From the NCBI GenBank assembly GCA_030849945.1, contig JAVDKK010000001.1, forward strand, positions 1 through 64,000: 64,000 nt of DNA. The letters run 5' to 3'. A model generated the notes under the pieces. It was given only the letters and a program-made list of their open reading frames with translations. It ran no database searches and was not told the origin of the DNA. The position numbers and the translations under genes were made by a program. Within the stretch, counting starts at the first letter, position 1. The number at the start of each line of letters is the position of its first letter. Shown here in pieces: positions 30,201 to 38,787 of this stretch. Origin of the DNA: Schauerella fraxinea (GTDB lineage: Bacteria > Pseudomonadota > Gammaproteobacteria > Burkholderiales > Burkholderiaceae_B).

Positions 30201-31125
30201 CGGCGGCCTTCGCCGGTTTGCCGGTGGCCGATTTACCTGTGGCGGCAGGGTTGCCCGCCGCAGCTTTCGTTGTTGCAGGCTTCGCCGTCGCCGCCTTAGC
30301 CGTGGCAGAAGATTTACCCGCCGCCGGATTGGACTTCACCGTAGGCTTACCTTCGACTGTCTTGCCATCGATCGCACGCGCGCCGGCCTTGATCGGCTTG
30401 CCGTCCTTGTCGCGCGCCAGGGCACGCCCAGCCGGATCCAGATATTGATCCAGACACAACGGCGAATCGGCGCCGATGCCGGTCGCCGCCGCGATCAGCC
30501 GCGCCTCAAACGGGTACGGATCGTTAAGCGACGCCAGGTTCACTTCGGCTTGAAGATCGGTCTTGGCGATCGGATGATCGATATGCAGGCTGTTCACCCG
30601 CAGTTGCGCGCCATTGCCATTGGCCGCCAACGTGGCTTGCAACCGGCTGAGCGCCACGGGCAAGGGCTGACCGTTTTGCGTGAAATTGAATTGATCGATG
30701 GCAAGGCGGTCGACCGCGATATCCACCGGCAACGACAGCGGCCCCGAAGATGCCGTGTCTTCCTCAGCGGGCTTATCGGTATCGGACAGGGCCACCGTCA
30801 GGGTTTTGGCGGACAACGCCCGCACATGCACGCGTCGGGCATTGAGCGCCTTCCAATCCACGACGAGATTCAGATCGTCGATCGCCACATCGACGCCCGG
30901 CAGCTTGATCGCCAGGCGCTGCGCCGAGACGCCATCGAGCAGCGTGCCGGACACGCCCACCGCTTCACCGTCCAGCTGACTGGCAGCGGTCGTGAGCAGT
31001 ATCCGGGTGCCTGTTTGGGTACCCATCGCCCAGAATGCGAACCCCAGCACCACTGCCAACAACAGCACCATCGCGGGCAGCGTCCATACCAGAAGCCGCC
31101 GCAGCAGTTTGCTCAATCCATTCAA
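27214..31125 (-). CDS. tamB: TamB, inner-membrane-anchored translocation and assembly protein
   Basis: The 1303-residue protein has one N-terminal transmembrane helix (about residues 12-35) and a very long AsmA-like beta-groove region. It ends in the DUF490/TamB domain (LEIEALRTGEQVEAGVRV through SRRLSVDLKGGSVNGLSLIYRTFFNE). TamB bridges the envelope and works with TamA in outer-membrane protein insertion and in moving phospholipids between membranes. Its start overlaps the tamA stop. An unusual Lys/Ala/Pro/Thr-rich low-complexity insert of about 80 residues (235-317) interrupts the N-terminal part. Confidence 0.92.
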   Translation of the reverse strand: MNGLSKLLRRLLVWTLPAMVLLLAVVLGFAFWAMGTQTGTRILLTTAASQLDGEAVGVSGTLLDGVSAQRLAIKLPGVDVAIDDLNLVVDWKALNARRVHVRALSAKTLTVALSDTDKPAEEDTASSGPLSLPVDIAVDRLAIDQFNFTQNGQPLPVALSRLQATLAANGNGAQLRVNSLHIDHPIAKTDLQAEVNLASLNDPYPFEARLIAAATGIGADSPLCLDQYLDPAGRALARDKDGKPIKAGARAIDGKTVEGKPTVKSNPAAGKSSATAKAATAKPATTKAAAGNPAATGKSATGKPAKAAAQSPRDRYRAMTATAAIYDAALIAQPIAQVPGQAAGSDGAPSATAATGASCPAVVTVHANGSLDALTVKLDGEGSGLTLAANADLTPRGLFPLRRADAAVTLADGSGLTAQVDWTTEQMEGFVRDVLKGTVATRRLDVARLAGGAMPQALLTTDLAFSAELRDQSTLQQAQVDLTVAEGSRWNKQPLAGKVAARVATDALAAPAAAGQAQSAEAEALAGFRIDNVDIDLKLGPNKVQAQGSLGATESAITLAATAPRLDAFWPDLPGGADLKAKLAGTIAAHQGELTARYTPANVRENALGRARADAALAFSGGWGKGAGTDAQAALVGWRGQLSKLTASHAGFDLGIARQIEVAFLPDAQAPQWQWQVGAAEVGIGFPNKQRMTLAHAGSRGGAGRWETAGRIDNAIVSPALVESIMRAVDPDAAQQAARERGRVNARPSDAARSIGLDASWDLKFANALSGKARIARRNGDVMIPGDPPIPLNLQALDVDLVAKPTSGAGSRVDATINLATAKMGTVKGNASAMLNGLALDEKQPLRAKLDANIADLAWVSLFTGDSIELGGAVTASIDTQGTLAGPWRTTGTIRGSKLRVIRIDDGVRLFDGTLSARLEDNTVILDSLRFPASLRVMPDEWRTRTWITENEGAKGGYIEAKGRWNLVESVGNVRVDVHRFPALQRSDRYAMISGVLNIDAALPRVTITGDLTADAGWVSLEILQSVPSLDDDVRVVRPGTQTTASAGGTPMQMSMNLKFDMGPRFYITGMGLDAGLIGNIQIVMDDGRLSGVGALRTRGGRIEAYGQKLQLRRGTLTFQGALDNPILDIEALRTGEQVEAGVRVVGTAQRPRIDLVSYPDVDDVEKLSWLILGRGPDESGADTALLLSVGTALLGGGEPFYRRFGLDDVSVRSGAIGSSGSLLPDRTVAGNVNRDSDSDLATQFLVASKKFANGITLSVEQAMAGSETVGRASYALSRRLSVDLKGGSVNGLSLIYRTFFNE

Positions 31126-33071
31126 AACGCCAGACCCAAGGAGAAGTGCAGCCGGAGATCGCGTTCGCGCTGGCCCCAGGCCACGTCAAGAAACAGGGGC
31201 CCGGCGGGCGTGCGCACCCGTCCACCCACGCCGTAGCCAATGGCCATTTTCATGTCGCCGAACGACTCGGCGGCATCGCCGGCGTCCACGAATACGCCTA
31301 CCCCGAATCGCTCGTCGAAATAGTGGTCGTATTCAACGCTGGCCACCGCCAGCGCGGGCGCCCCTACCGTGGCATCGCCCCGTTTGGTGCCGATGCTTTG
31401 ATAGCGATAACCCCGGATCGATCGTGCCCCACCGGTACGGAAGCCGAAATCGTCAGGCACGCTGACCCGCGCGGCCGACCACACCTTGCCCACTTCGGCG
31501 CGCGTCGTCAGCACGTCGCGCTCGCCGATCGGCCACCACTTTTGCGCACGGGCGCGCACCCGGGTGAAGGGTTCGCCGTTGTCCAGGGTGACGCCCACGC
31601 CGGTGCCCAAGGAGATCAGATTGCCCTCGCGCGGATCGTATTTGCTATTGACGTCGCGGCGCAGCCATTCGGCAGTCGCGGTCAACGTGGGCAGGGTGTA
31701 AGGCTTTTCGCCATCGATTTCGATGCGGTCGTGTGCGGCAAGCAAACCCCACCGATTTTCGTATTCGACCCGGCTACCGTCGCCGGCCGCCCGTTCGCGC
31801 AGACGCGTGGCACCCAGCGCAAACCGCGTCACCTTCAGGCCCTCGATATCCGACCGGTCGGCCAGCACACCCACGCTGTCTTTATTGCCCTTCTCGTCGG
31901 GCGGCAAGCCGATATCGGCGTAGGCCCGCTGACGCAGCCGATCCAGGCCAATGCCGGTTTCCAGCGTAACGGGTTGCCCCAGCACGACGTTTTGGCGGTA
32001 CTGCGTTTCGAGCCGCACGCCGGCGCTGTCGTCCACGCCGATCGATGCCGACAGCCGCTTGGGCGGCGCTTCGACCACCCGCACGCGCACCGGCAAGGTA
32101 ATTTCACCGTTGGGATCGACCGCTTCCGCGGCCCGCCCGTCACGTCCGCCCGCAACCCGCGCATCGCCGCGGGGCGACGTCGGATCCTGCCCGCCCACCG
32201 ATAAACCATCCTTGGCCGGTCCGGCGGCCGCTTGCTGGGCATCGCGTGCATTGCCCCGTTCGTCAGGCGCCTCACCGGCTTCGGGCGACATATCCGGACC
32301 ACCGGGTCGCTGAAGCGACACGAAAGCGCCGCGAAAAAACGACGTGCCCTGCAGATCCTGCTGCCAGGTATCCAGCTTGTCCTGATCGTAGGCGGCGCCC
32401 GGCCGATAGCGGATATAGCGCCCGATCAAGGAATCGGGCACCCGTTTTAAACCGGTGGTTTCGAGCTCGCCCATTTTGACGGCAGGCCCGCTGTTGATAT
32501 CCACTCGCAGCCGCACTTCGCCTGCGTCCGGGTCTACTGCGGCCTCGGAAGACGTCATCCGGGCGAGCAGGAAATCCTTGCTCGACACCGCATTGAGCAG
32601 CTCGGACTTGGCTTTGTTCCAGTCGGCATTGATGAAGGGCCGGCCTTCGGGCAGCAGCCACGCCCGGCGCAATGTCGCGATCCGCTCGGCGTAATCCTCG
32701 CCCGTGATGCGGCCCGCAAAGGTGAGATCCACGCCGGCAATCGTCGAGCGCTTGCCGGCCTTGATGCTGATGTTCCAGGTCTCACCGAGGGCGTCGGTAT
32801 CGGGCTCGAGCGTGACCTCGGACGCAAAATAACCCTGCGTGGTGAGCGCCGTTTGCGTGGCGTCGCGGGCGCGGCGGCGCAACCGATCGGCTTCGCCCCC
32901 GTCCTGATCCTCAGCTTGCGTGGCGATCACATTGACCGCTTGCGTGATGACTTGCAAAGACTGCGGCGTGACGCCGCCCGGATCGATCACGATTTCGGGC
33001 TTTTTGGCGTAAACCGCATTGCCCCAAAGGGCCAGCACCAAGGCGAAGGTGGAGTGGGTCTTCCAGTGCAT
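31122..33071 (-). CDS. tamA: TamA, Omp85-family outer-membrane assembly factor
   Basis: This 649-residue precursor has a signal peptide (MHWKTHSTFALVLALWGNAVYA), periplasmic POTRA-like repeats, then an Omp85 16-strand barrel (about residues 330-649). The conserved RGYRYQSIG motif of lid loop 6 is visible, and the protein ends in a typical Phe after LRLHFSLGLAF. A Gly/Asp/Ala-rich stretch (about residues 255-325, PGGPDMSPEAGEAPDERGN onward) separates the POTRA part from the barrel and looks like a disordered insertion. It overlaps tamB by four bases and follows apbC after five. Confidence 0.92.
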   Translation of the reverse strand: MHWKTHSTFALVLALWGNAVYAKKPEIVIDPGGVTPQSLQVITQAVNVIATQAEDQDGGEADRLRRRARDATQTALTTQGYFASEVTLEPDTDALGETWNISIKAGKRSTIAGVDLTFAGRITGEDYAERIATLRRAWLLPEGRPFINADWNKAKSELLNAVSSKDFLLARMTSSEAAVDPDAGEVRLRVDINSGPAVKMGELETTGLKRVPDSLIGRYIRYRPGAAYDQDKLDTWQQDLQGTSFFRGAFVSLQRPGGPDMSPEAGEAPDERGNARDAQQAAAGPAKDGLSVGGQDPTSPRGDARVAGGRDGRAAEAVDPNGEITLPVRVRVVEAPPKRLSASIGVDDSAGVRLETQYRQNVVLGQPVTLETGIGLDRLRQRAYADIGLPPDEKGNKDSVGVLADRSDIEGLKVTRFALGATRLRERAAGDGSRVEYENRWGLLAAHDRIEIDGEKPYTLPTLTATAEWLRRDVNSKYDPREGNLISLGTGVGVTLDNGEPFTRVRARAQKWWPIGERDVLTTRAEVGKVWSAARVSVPDDFGFRTGGARSIRGYRYQSIGTKRGDATVGAPALAVASVEYDHYFDERFGVGVFVDAGDAAESFGDMKMAIGYGVGGRVRTPAGPLFLDVAWGQRERDLRLHFSLGLAF

Positions 33072-33076
33072 AACGA

Positions 33077-34162
33077 TTAAGACGCGGCGACGACCGGCGG
33101 AAACATACCAGCGCGGTCGCGCGGCAACGCCGCCACACCGATGGCCACACGGCGGGCGATCTTGCGATACGCTGCAGCCGCCTCGCTATCGGGCGCGGCC
33201 ACGACCGTCGGATTGCCCGCGTCGGCCTGCTCGCGAATCGACATCGTCAGCGGCAAGCCGCCCAGCCAGGGGGTGTCGTACTGCGCTGCCATGCGTTGCC
33301 CGCCGCCTTCGCCAAAAATGGCTTCGGCGTGGCCGCAGTTGGAGCAGATGTGGATCGACATGTTTTCGACCACACCCAGGATGGGCACTTCGACCTTCTC
33401 AAACATCTTCAGCCCTTTACGCGCGTCAAGCAAAGCAAGATCCTGCGGCGTACTGACGATGACCGCGCCCACCACAGGCACTTTCTGTGCCAGGGTCAAG
33501 GCAATGTCGCCCGTGCCCGGCGGCATGTCGACGATCAGGTAATCCAGATCACGCCAGTTGGTCTGACGCAAAAGCTGCTCGAGCGCCTGGGTGACCATCG
33601 GCCCGCGCCAGATGGCGGGCGACTCGGGATCGATCAAAAACCCGATCGAATTGGCCTGCAACCCATGGCCCATCAAGGGTTCCATGGTTTTGTTATCGGT
33701 ACTTTCCGGACGGCCATCGATGCCCAGAATGGTCGGTTGGCTGGGCCCGTAGATATCGGCATCGAGTATCCCGACCGACGCTCCATCGGCCGCCAACGCC
33801 AGCGCCAGATTGGCTGCAGTCGTGCTCTTGCCCACCCCCCCCTTGCCGGAGGCCACGGCCACGATGTTGCGGATATTGGGTAGCGGCTTCAAGCCGCGCT
33901 GCACCGCGTGCGTCGCAACTTTCCAACGGATCGACACCTGCGCGTCCGCCGCGCCGGCTTGAACCAGCGCCGCATTGGCGGCTTGCGACAAAGCTACTCG
34001 CGTGGCCTCACCGACCGGATAGCCAAGCGCCACACTGATCTTCAGGCTATCGCCCGCTTGCTGCACGTCGCGCGCATCCACGGAAAACGCCCAGCCGTCT
34101 CCTGTTTCTGGATCGGTCACAGTGCGTAACGCATCCCGTATTTGTTCGATCGTCAAACTCAT
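33077..34162 (-). CDS. apbC: Iron-sulfur cluster carrier ATPase ApbC/Mrp
   Basis: The 361-residue cytoplasmic P-loop protein binds and transfers Fe-S clusters. An N-terminal MIP18/DUF59-type domain (IRDALRTVTDPETG, residues 5-90) precedes the deviant Walker A VASGKGGVGKSTTAANLALA. A C-terminal CxxC cluster site lies in IHICSNCGHAEAIFGEGGG. It is divergent from the small membrane protein and metG and heads the minus-strand run apbC-tamA-tamB-dcd. Confidence 0.95.
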   Translation of the reverse strand: MSLTIEQIRDALRTVTDPETGDGWAFSVDARDVQQAGDSLKISVALGYPVGEATRVALSQAANAALVQAGAADAQVSIRWKVATHAVQRGLKPLPNIRNIVAVASGKGGVGKSTTAANLALALAADGASVGILDADIYGPSQPTILGIDGRPESTDNKTMEPLMGHGLQANSIGFLIDPESPAIWRGPMVTQALEQLLRQTNWRDLDYLIVDMPPGTGDIALTLAQKVPVVGAVIVSTPQDLALLDARKGLKMFEKVEVPILGVVENMSIHICSNCGHAEAIFGEGGGQRMAAQYDTPWLGGLPLTMSIREQADAGNPTVVAAPDSEAAAAYRKIARRVAIGVAALPRDRAGMFPPVVAAS

Positions 34163-34227
34163 GTCACTATGGTTCCGTAGACAACTTCATATTCGCAGCG
34201 ATGGCAATCCCCTAAGGATAGCGGATC

Positions 34228-34575
34228 GTGGGAACCAATCCCGCCATCGAGGCTCATACTCTCATGACTGAAACGATTTCTCGCTTAGTACAGGGCGTCT
34301 TGTTCGCCATGCTTGCCGTGATCGGCATGGGCATGGCGCTGATCTTCATGATCTCCACCGCAATCGCCGTGGGCGTCCTTTATATTGTGGCCCGCGTTCG
34401 CGGCAAGCCGTTCGGCGTACGCGCCTATTGGGATCAACGCCGTGGCGGCCAGAAAAAGCCCGGCTTCGGCGAAGCAGCCGGCGGTTTTTCCGCCAAAGGT
34501 CCCTTCGCTCGCCAAGCTACCCCCAAAACGCCCCGCAAAGACATCATCGATGTCGAGGTGCGCGAGGTTCAGTAA
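34228..34575 (+). CDS. Small membrane protein of unknown function
   Basis: This 115-residue protein has two hydrophobic stretches packed into one hairpin-like region (VLFAMLAVIGMGMALIFM and STAIAVGVLYIVARV). A basic, Gly/Pro-rich cytoplasmic-type tail ends in the acidic DIIDVEVREVQ. I do not recognise a family. The GTG at 34228 has AAGGA ten bases upstream. The ATG at 34264 (103 residues, starting MTETISRL) lacks a Shine-Dalgarno sequence but gives a more natural N-terminus. It lies between divergent apbC and codirectional metG and is closed off by an intrinsic terminator. Confidence 0.65.
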   Translation: MGTNPAIEAHTLMTETISRLVQGVLFAMLAVIGMGMALIFMISTAIAVGVLYIVARVRGKPFGVRAYWDQRRGGQKKPGFGEAAGGFSAKGPFARQATPKTPRKDIIDVEVREVQ

Positions 34576-34584
34576 ACCGGACCG

Positions 34585-34619
34585 CATTGCGCTTACGCAT
34601 TGAGCGCAATGTCATTTTT
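34585..34619 (+). terminator. Intrinsic terminator
   Basis: A 9-bp stem CATTGCGCT/AGCGCAATG (34585-34593 with 34603-34611) is followed by TCATTTTT. It lies ten bases after the stop of the small membrane-protein gene. Confidence 0.75.
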
Positions 34620-34735
34620 CGTGCGCCGCGCATGAAGAAATCGTCCGATTTGGGGCACGACCGGCCCGCCTTTCGCACCGGTTGCATTTCGTGCCCTAAA
34701 ATAGCGGGTTGACGTCTTACTCGTTGATCCGCCAC

Positions 34736-36907
34736 ATGTCTCGCACTCTATTCGTTACGACCGCACTGCCGTACGCCAACGGCTCCTTTCACATCGGCCA
34801 CATCATGGAATACATCCAGGCCGATATCTGGGTGAGGTCGATGCGAATGGCGGGGCACACCGTGCACTTCGTGGGCGCCGATGACGCGCACGGCGCGCCG
34901 ATCATGCTCAAGGCTGAAAGCGAAAACATCACGCCGCAGGCGCTGGTGGCCCGCTATGCCGACGAACGCCCGAAGTATCTGAACGGCTTCAATATCCGTT
35001 TCGATCACTGGCACAGCACCGATTCGGCCGAAAACGTCGCCTTGTCGCAGGATATCTATCGCGCTCTGCGCGAAGCCGGCCTGATCGACACCCGCACCAT
35101 CGAACAATTCTACGATCCCGTCAAAGGCATGTTCCTGGCTGACCGGTACATCAAGGGCGAGTGCCCCAAGTGCCACGCCAAAGACCAATACGGCGATTCG
35201 TGCGAAGTCTGTGGCGCCGTCTATGCGCCCACCGACCTCATCAATCCCTACTCGACGCTCACCAAGGCCACGCCGGTGCTCAAGCAGTCGGAGCACTTCT
35301 TCTTCAAGCTCTCCGATCCGCGCTGCGTCGCCTTCCTGCAAGACTGGACCACGGGCAGCAATGCCGTGGGTGCCAAGCGCCTGCAATCCGAAGTGCTCGC
35401 CAAGACGCGCGAGTGGCTGGGCGGCGAAGATGGCGAAGCCAAGCTGGGCGACTGGGATATTTCCCGCGATGCGCCCTACTTCGGCATCGAGATTCCCGAC
35501 GCGCCGGGCAAGTATTTCTACGTCTGGCTGGATGCCCCGGTGGGCTACCTCGCCTCGCTCAAAGCCTATTGCCAGGTGAAGGGACTCGATTTCGACGCCC
35601 TGCTCGACCCGGCCGGCACTACCGAGCAGGTGCATTTCATCGGCAAGGACATCATCTACTTCCACGCGTTGTTCTGGCCTGCGATGCTCAAGTTCGCTGG
35701 CCGCAAGACGCCTGACGCGCTCAATGTGCACGGTTTCATTACCGTCAGCGGCGAAAAGATGTCCAAGAGCCGCGGCACCGGCATCTCGCCGCTGCGCTAT
35801 CTCGACCTGGGCATGAATCCCGAATGGATGCGCTATTACATCGCCGCCAAGCTCAACGCACGAGTGGAGGACCTAGACTTCAATCCGGACGATTTCATCG
35901 CCCGCGTCAATAGCGACCTGGTCGGCAAATACGTCAACATCGCCAGCCGCGCTGCCAACTTCGTCACCAAGCACTTCGACGGCAAATTGGCCTTCGTGGG
36001 CGATACCGATGCGATGGTGCAAGAGCAGACTGCGCTGGCCGACAGCATTCGCGCCGGCTTCGAAGCGCGCGAATTCGGTCGCGTGATCCGCGACATCATG
36101 GCCTACGCCGACCGCATCAACCAGGCGTTCGACGCCGCGCAGCCGTGGCTGCTCGCCAAGGGCATCGAGGGTGCCGACGACGCCACGCGCGCCCAGTTGC
36201 AAGACATCTGCTCGCGCGCACTGGCCGGCTTCAAGGCGGTGTCGGTCATGCTCACGCCGGTGCTGCCCACCCTTACCGACCGCGTTGCGCAAGAACTGTT
36301 CGGCGCCGCGCAACCCTTCGTCTGGACCGATGCCGGGCAACTGCCGCAGGCCATCGCGCCGTTCAAGCACTTGATGCAGCGGGTCGATCCCAAAATGCTC
36401 GACGACCTGTTCGAGCCGCCAGCCGGCGCGGTGATCGCGGGCGCCACGGCAGCCGCCACGGCAGCAAAAGCAGCCAAACCGGCGCAAGCCGCCGCACCCA
36501 GCGCCGCCGCCACCGAGGGCACGGTCGCTGCAGACGGCGCCCTACCCGGTGGCGAAGCGATCGCCACCATCATCACCATCGATGACTTCGCGAAGATCGA
36601 CTTGCGCATTGCCAAGATCGTCGACTGCGTGGCCGTCGAAGGCTCCAAGAAACTGCTGCAGCTCACACTGGACGTGGGCGAAGGCCGTCATCGCAATGTG
36701 TTCTCAGGCATCAAATCGATGTACGAGCCGCAAGATCTGATCGGCAAGCTCACGGTGATGGTCGCCAATCTGGCACCGCGCACCATGAAGTTCGGTGTCT
36801 CGGAAGGCATGGTGCTGGCCGCCAGCCACGCCGACGGCAAGGCCGAACCCGGCATCTATGTGCTGGAACCGTTCACTGGCGCCAAGCCGGGGATGCGCGT
36901 GGGATAA
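34736..36907 (+). CDS. metG: Methionine-tRNA ligase
   Basis: The 723-residue class-I synthetase shows the HIGH motif in NGSFHIGHIMEYIQAD, a zinc knuckle CPKCHAKDQYGDSCEVCG, and the KMSKS motif GEKMSKSRGTGI near residue 340. A C-terminal OB-fold tRNA-binding domain (IDDFAKIDLRIAKIVDC onward) is present. The ATG at 34736 was chosen over an in-frame upstream TTG at 34709; no clear Shine-Dalgarno sequence precedes it. An Ala/Lys-rich linker (about residues 563-605, AGATAAATAAKAAKPAQ) joins the anticodon-binding and OB domains. Confidence 0.96.
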   Translation: MSRTLFVTTALPYANGSFHIGHIMEYIQADIWVRSMRMAGHTVHFVGADDAHGAPIMLKAESENITPQALVARYADERPKYLNGFNIRFDHWHSTDSAENVALSQDIYRALREAGLIDTRTIEQFYDPVKGMFLADRYIKGECPKCHAKDQYGDSCEVCGAVYAPTDLINPYSTLTKATPVLKQSEHFFFKLSDPRCVAFLQDWTTGSNAVGAKRLQSEVLAKTREWLGGEDGEAKLGDWDISRDAPYFGIEIPDAPGKYFYVWLDAPVGYLASLKAYCQVKGLDFDALLDPAGTTEQVHFIGKDIIYFHALFWPAMLKFAGRKTPDALNVHGFITVSGEKMSKSRGTGISPLRYLDLGMNPEWMRYYIAAKLNARVEDLDFNPDDFIARVNSDLVGKYVNIASRAANFVTKHFDGKLAFVGDTDAMVQEQTALADSIRAGFEAREFGRVIRDIMAYADRINQAFDAAQPWLLAKGIEGADDATRAQLQDICSRALAGFKAVSVMLTPVLPTLTDRVAQELFGAAQPFVWTDAGQLPQAIAPFKHLMQRVDPKMLDDLFEPPAGAVIAGATAAATAAKAAKPAQAAAPSAAATEGTVAADGALPGGEAIATIITIDDFAKIDLRIAKIVDCVAVEGSKKLLQLTLDVGEGRHRNVFSGIKSMYEPQDLIGKLTVMVANLAPRTMKFGVSEGMVLAASHADGKAEPGIYVLEPFTGAKPGMRVG

Positions 36908-36910
36908 GCA

Positions 36911-37657
36911 CTACGGCGTCAGCCGCGCTGGCGCCAATCCCGGGTCCAGCGTTTCGCGGTCGTCGAACACGAAGCAATTGCCGCGATACCCGGCGCCGTC
37001 GGTTTCTTCGAAGTATTTAAGGATGCCGCCTTCGAGCTGGTACACGTTGTCGATACCTTCCTCGGCCATCAACAGCGCCGCTTTCTCACAGCGAATGCCG
37101 CCGGTGCAAAAGCTCACTACCGTTTTGCCGGCAAGCTCCTCGCGGTGGGCGCGCAGCGCTTCAGGAAACTGGGTAAAGCGGTCGATGCGCCAGTCAATGG
37201 CGTTCTCGAACGTGCCGGCATCCACTTCAAAGGCGTTGCGCGTATCGAGCATCACGATCGGACGGCCGTGATCGTCACGGCCCTCGGCCAACCACCGCGC
37301 CAGCGTCTTGGCATCCACACTCGGCGCGCGGCCCGACTCCGGCTTGATCGCCGGGTGATCCATGCGGATGATCTCGCGCTTTAACCGGACGCGCATCTTG
37401 CGAAACGGCGGACTGTCCGACGTGCTGTATTTGGGCTCAAGATCGGCAAACTCAGGGCGCGCGCGCAGGCCAGCCATGAAGCTGTCGATACCGCTTTGAC
37501 TACCTGCCAGAAAAAGATTGATGCCCTCTGGCGCCAGCAAAATCGTGCCCTTCAACGCACAGGCTGCGGTCTCGTCCACCAACTGCGCGCGCCAGGCAGG
37601 CAGATCGTTGAGGGTGACGAATTTATAGGCGGCGATATTGACGATAGGGTCGGACAT
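36911..37657 (-). CDS. trhO: Rhodanese-domain tRNA uridine hydroxylase (TrhO/YceA family)
   Basis: This 248-residue protein has an N-terminal acylphosphatase-like UPF0176 region (KGTILLAPEGINLFLAGS) followed by a rhodanese domain. The active-site cysteine is in VVSFCTGGIRCEKAALLM. Characterised homologues use it for oxygen-dependent formation of 5-hydroxyuridine at tRNA position 34. The usual C-terminal zinc-binding extension of the E. coli protein is absent or reduced, a short form known in betaproteobacteria. The ATG at 37657 fits the family N-terminus. It converges on metG, four bases away. Confidence 0.88.
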   Translation of the reverse strand: MSDPIVNIAAYKFVTLNDLPAWRAQLVDETAACALKGTILLAPEGINLFLAGSQSGIDSFMAGLRARPEFADLEPKYSTSDSPPFRKMRVRLKREIIRMDHPAIKPESGRAPSVDAKTLARWLAEGRDDHGRPIVMLDTRNAFEVDAGTFENAIDWRIDRFTQFPEALRAHREELAGKTVVSFCTGGIRCEKAALLMAEEGIDNVYQLEGGILKYFEETDGAGYRGNCFVFDDRETLDPGLAPARLTP

Positions 37658-37710
37658 GAGCGGTACGCATACGAAAAGCTGCCTTGCAAAGGCGGCGAAG
37701 CGCACCATTT

Positions 37711-37820
37711 TAAGTCACGACTTCGATTCCCGTTTCAAGTCGCGACCCTGACTGCCTGTTTAGCCACGACCCCAACTACGCCGCCAGGTCACACCGCCGA
37801 TACCCGCTCAAGTCGCGACC
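37711..37820. repeat. Degenerate short repeats AAGTCGCGACC
   Basis: Four degenerate copies of an 11-mer close to AAGTCGCGACC occur at about 37712, 37737, 37761 and 37810, between trhO and the META lipoprotein gene. Two copies are identical. The 11-mer contains the palindrome GTCGCGAC. No function is known. Confidence 0.45.
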
Positions 37821-37849
37821 GCGATGCTCGCCAACATCGGCCGGGTGGT

Positions 37850-38785
37850 TCAATACCCCACCACCTGCCGTTCAACAATTCGATCCAGCACCCAACGCGT
37901 GGCAATCGCATCCTGCGGCGGGTTGGCATCCGTGGTTTCGGTAACGCTGATGCGATAGATCACACCGGGCCGATAATCGAAGCCCGCAATCTCGCCATAC
38001 CAAAGCTGCCAGGGCTGACTTTCGTTATCGCGCACCTGATAGCAGGTCGTTTGCATCACGCCGGTCGAGCAAGGCGCGCGCTGCGCATTCACATACACCA
38101 GCTTGGTGGCGCCCATCTGCCCCCCTGCGGCCGGGTCCTGGCGCCGCGCAAAATCGAGGATGTCGCCGTTATCGAGCGTCAGCGTCAGTCGCGTCGGGCT
38201 GCCGTAGTTATCCACGGAAGACGCCACGATGCGGGTCAGCCCCGCCAGATAATCCCGCTCCAGAGCCGAAGTTGCCGGCGACGCGCACGCCATCATGGTG
38301 GCGGCGGGCTGGGCGGTCAAAATCAACAACCCATTGGCCACGGTGTAGTCGGCGGAATAGCTGTTGCACCCGGCAAAACCGTTGATGCGGCGTTGTCCCT
38401 GCGCGTGCGTGAATGCGATGGTCAGGGGCCGGCTACCGAGGTCCGGCACGACCGGTTTGGCCGCTGCTGACGACGCCGAGCGGCTTGCAGCCTTGCCGGT
38501 TTTGGCGGCAGTGGCCGCACTCGTCTTGCGCGTGGCGGCGGGCAGCGGTGCCGCCGTGGCAGGGCGAGCAGTTGCAGGCGTAGGAATCGCGCGCGGCGCG
38601 CCGCCTACGCTGGTCCAGCGCGCAAGCTCCCACGCCGTCTGCGCCAGGTAATCCGAGGCCTCGGCCGGCTGAAAGCGCGCAGCCGGCACCACATCGTTGC
38701 GGCCGTTATAAGACGATGCGCAGGCGGCCAGGGACGCACACAGCGCCGCCAAAGCAAGCGTTCGCAGCGAGCGTGTGCGCGTCAT
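37850..38785 (-). CDS. META-domain lipoprotein with second C-terminal domain (DUF4377-like)
   Basis: This 311-residue lipoprotein has a lipobox LAAC (Cys22). A META/HslJ-like domain is split by an Ala/Lys/Thr-rich linker (residues about 66-112); the conserved core continues as INGFAGCNSYSADYTVANGLLIL with the MMACASP cysteine. The C-terminal part (TKLVYVNAQRAPCSTG to WYGEIAGFDYRPGVIYRISV) resembles domains found after META in other lipoproteins and has two more cysteines. The ATG at 38785 is preferred to an upstream TTG. It starts two bases after the stop of a second META protein, so the two form an operon. Confidence 0.78.
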   Translation of the reverse strand: MTRTRSLRTLALAALCASLAACASSYNGRNDVVPAARFQPAEASDYLAQTAWELARWTSVGGAPRAIPTPATARPATAAPLPAATRKTSAATAAKTGKAASRSASSAAAKPVVPDLGSRPLTIAFTHAQGQRRINGFAGCNSYSADYTVANGLLILTAQPAATMMACASPATSALERDYLAGLTRIVASSVDNYGSPTRLTLTLDNGDILDFARRQDPAAGGQMGATKLVYVNAQRAPCSTGVMQTTCYQVRDNESQPWQLWYGEIAGFDYRPGVIYRISVTETTDANPPQDAIATRWVLDRIVERQVVGY

Positions 38786-38787
38786 GG

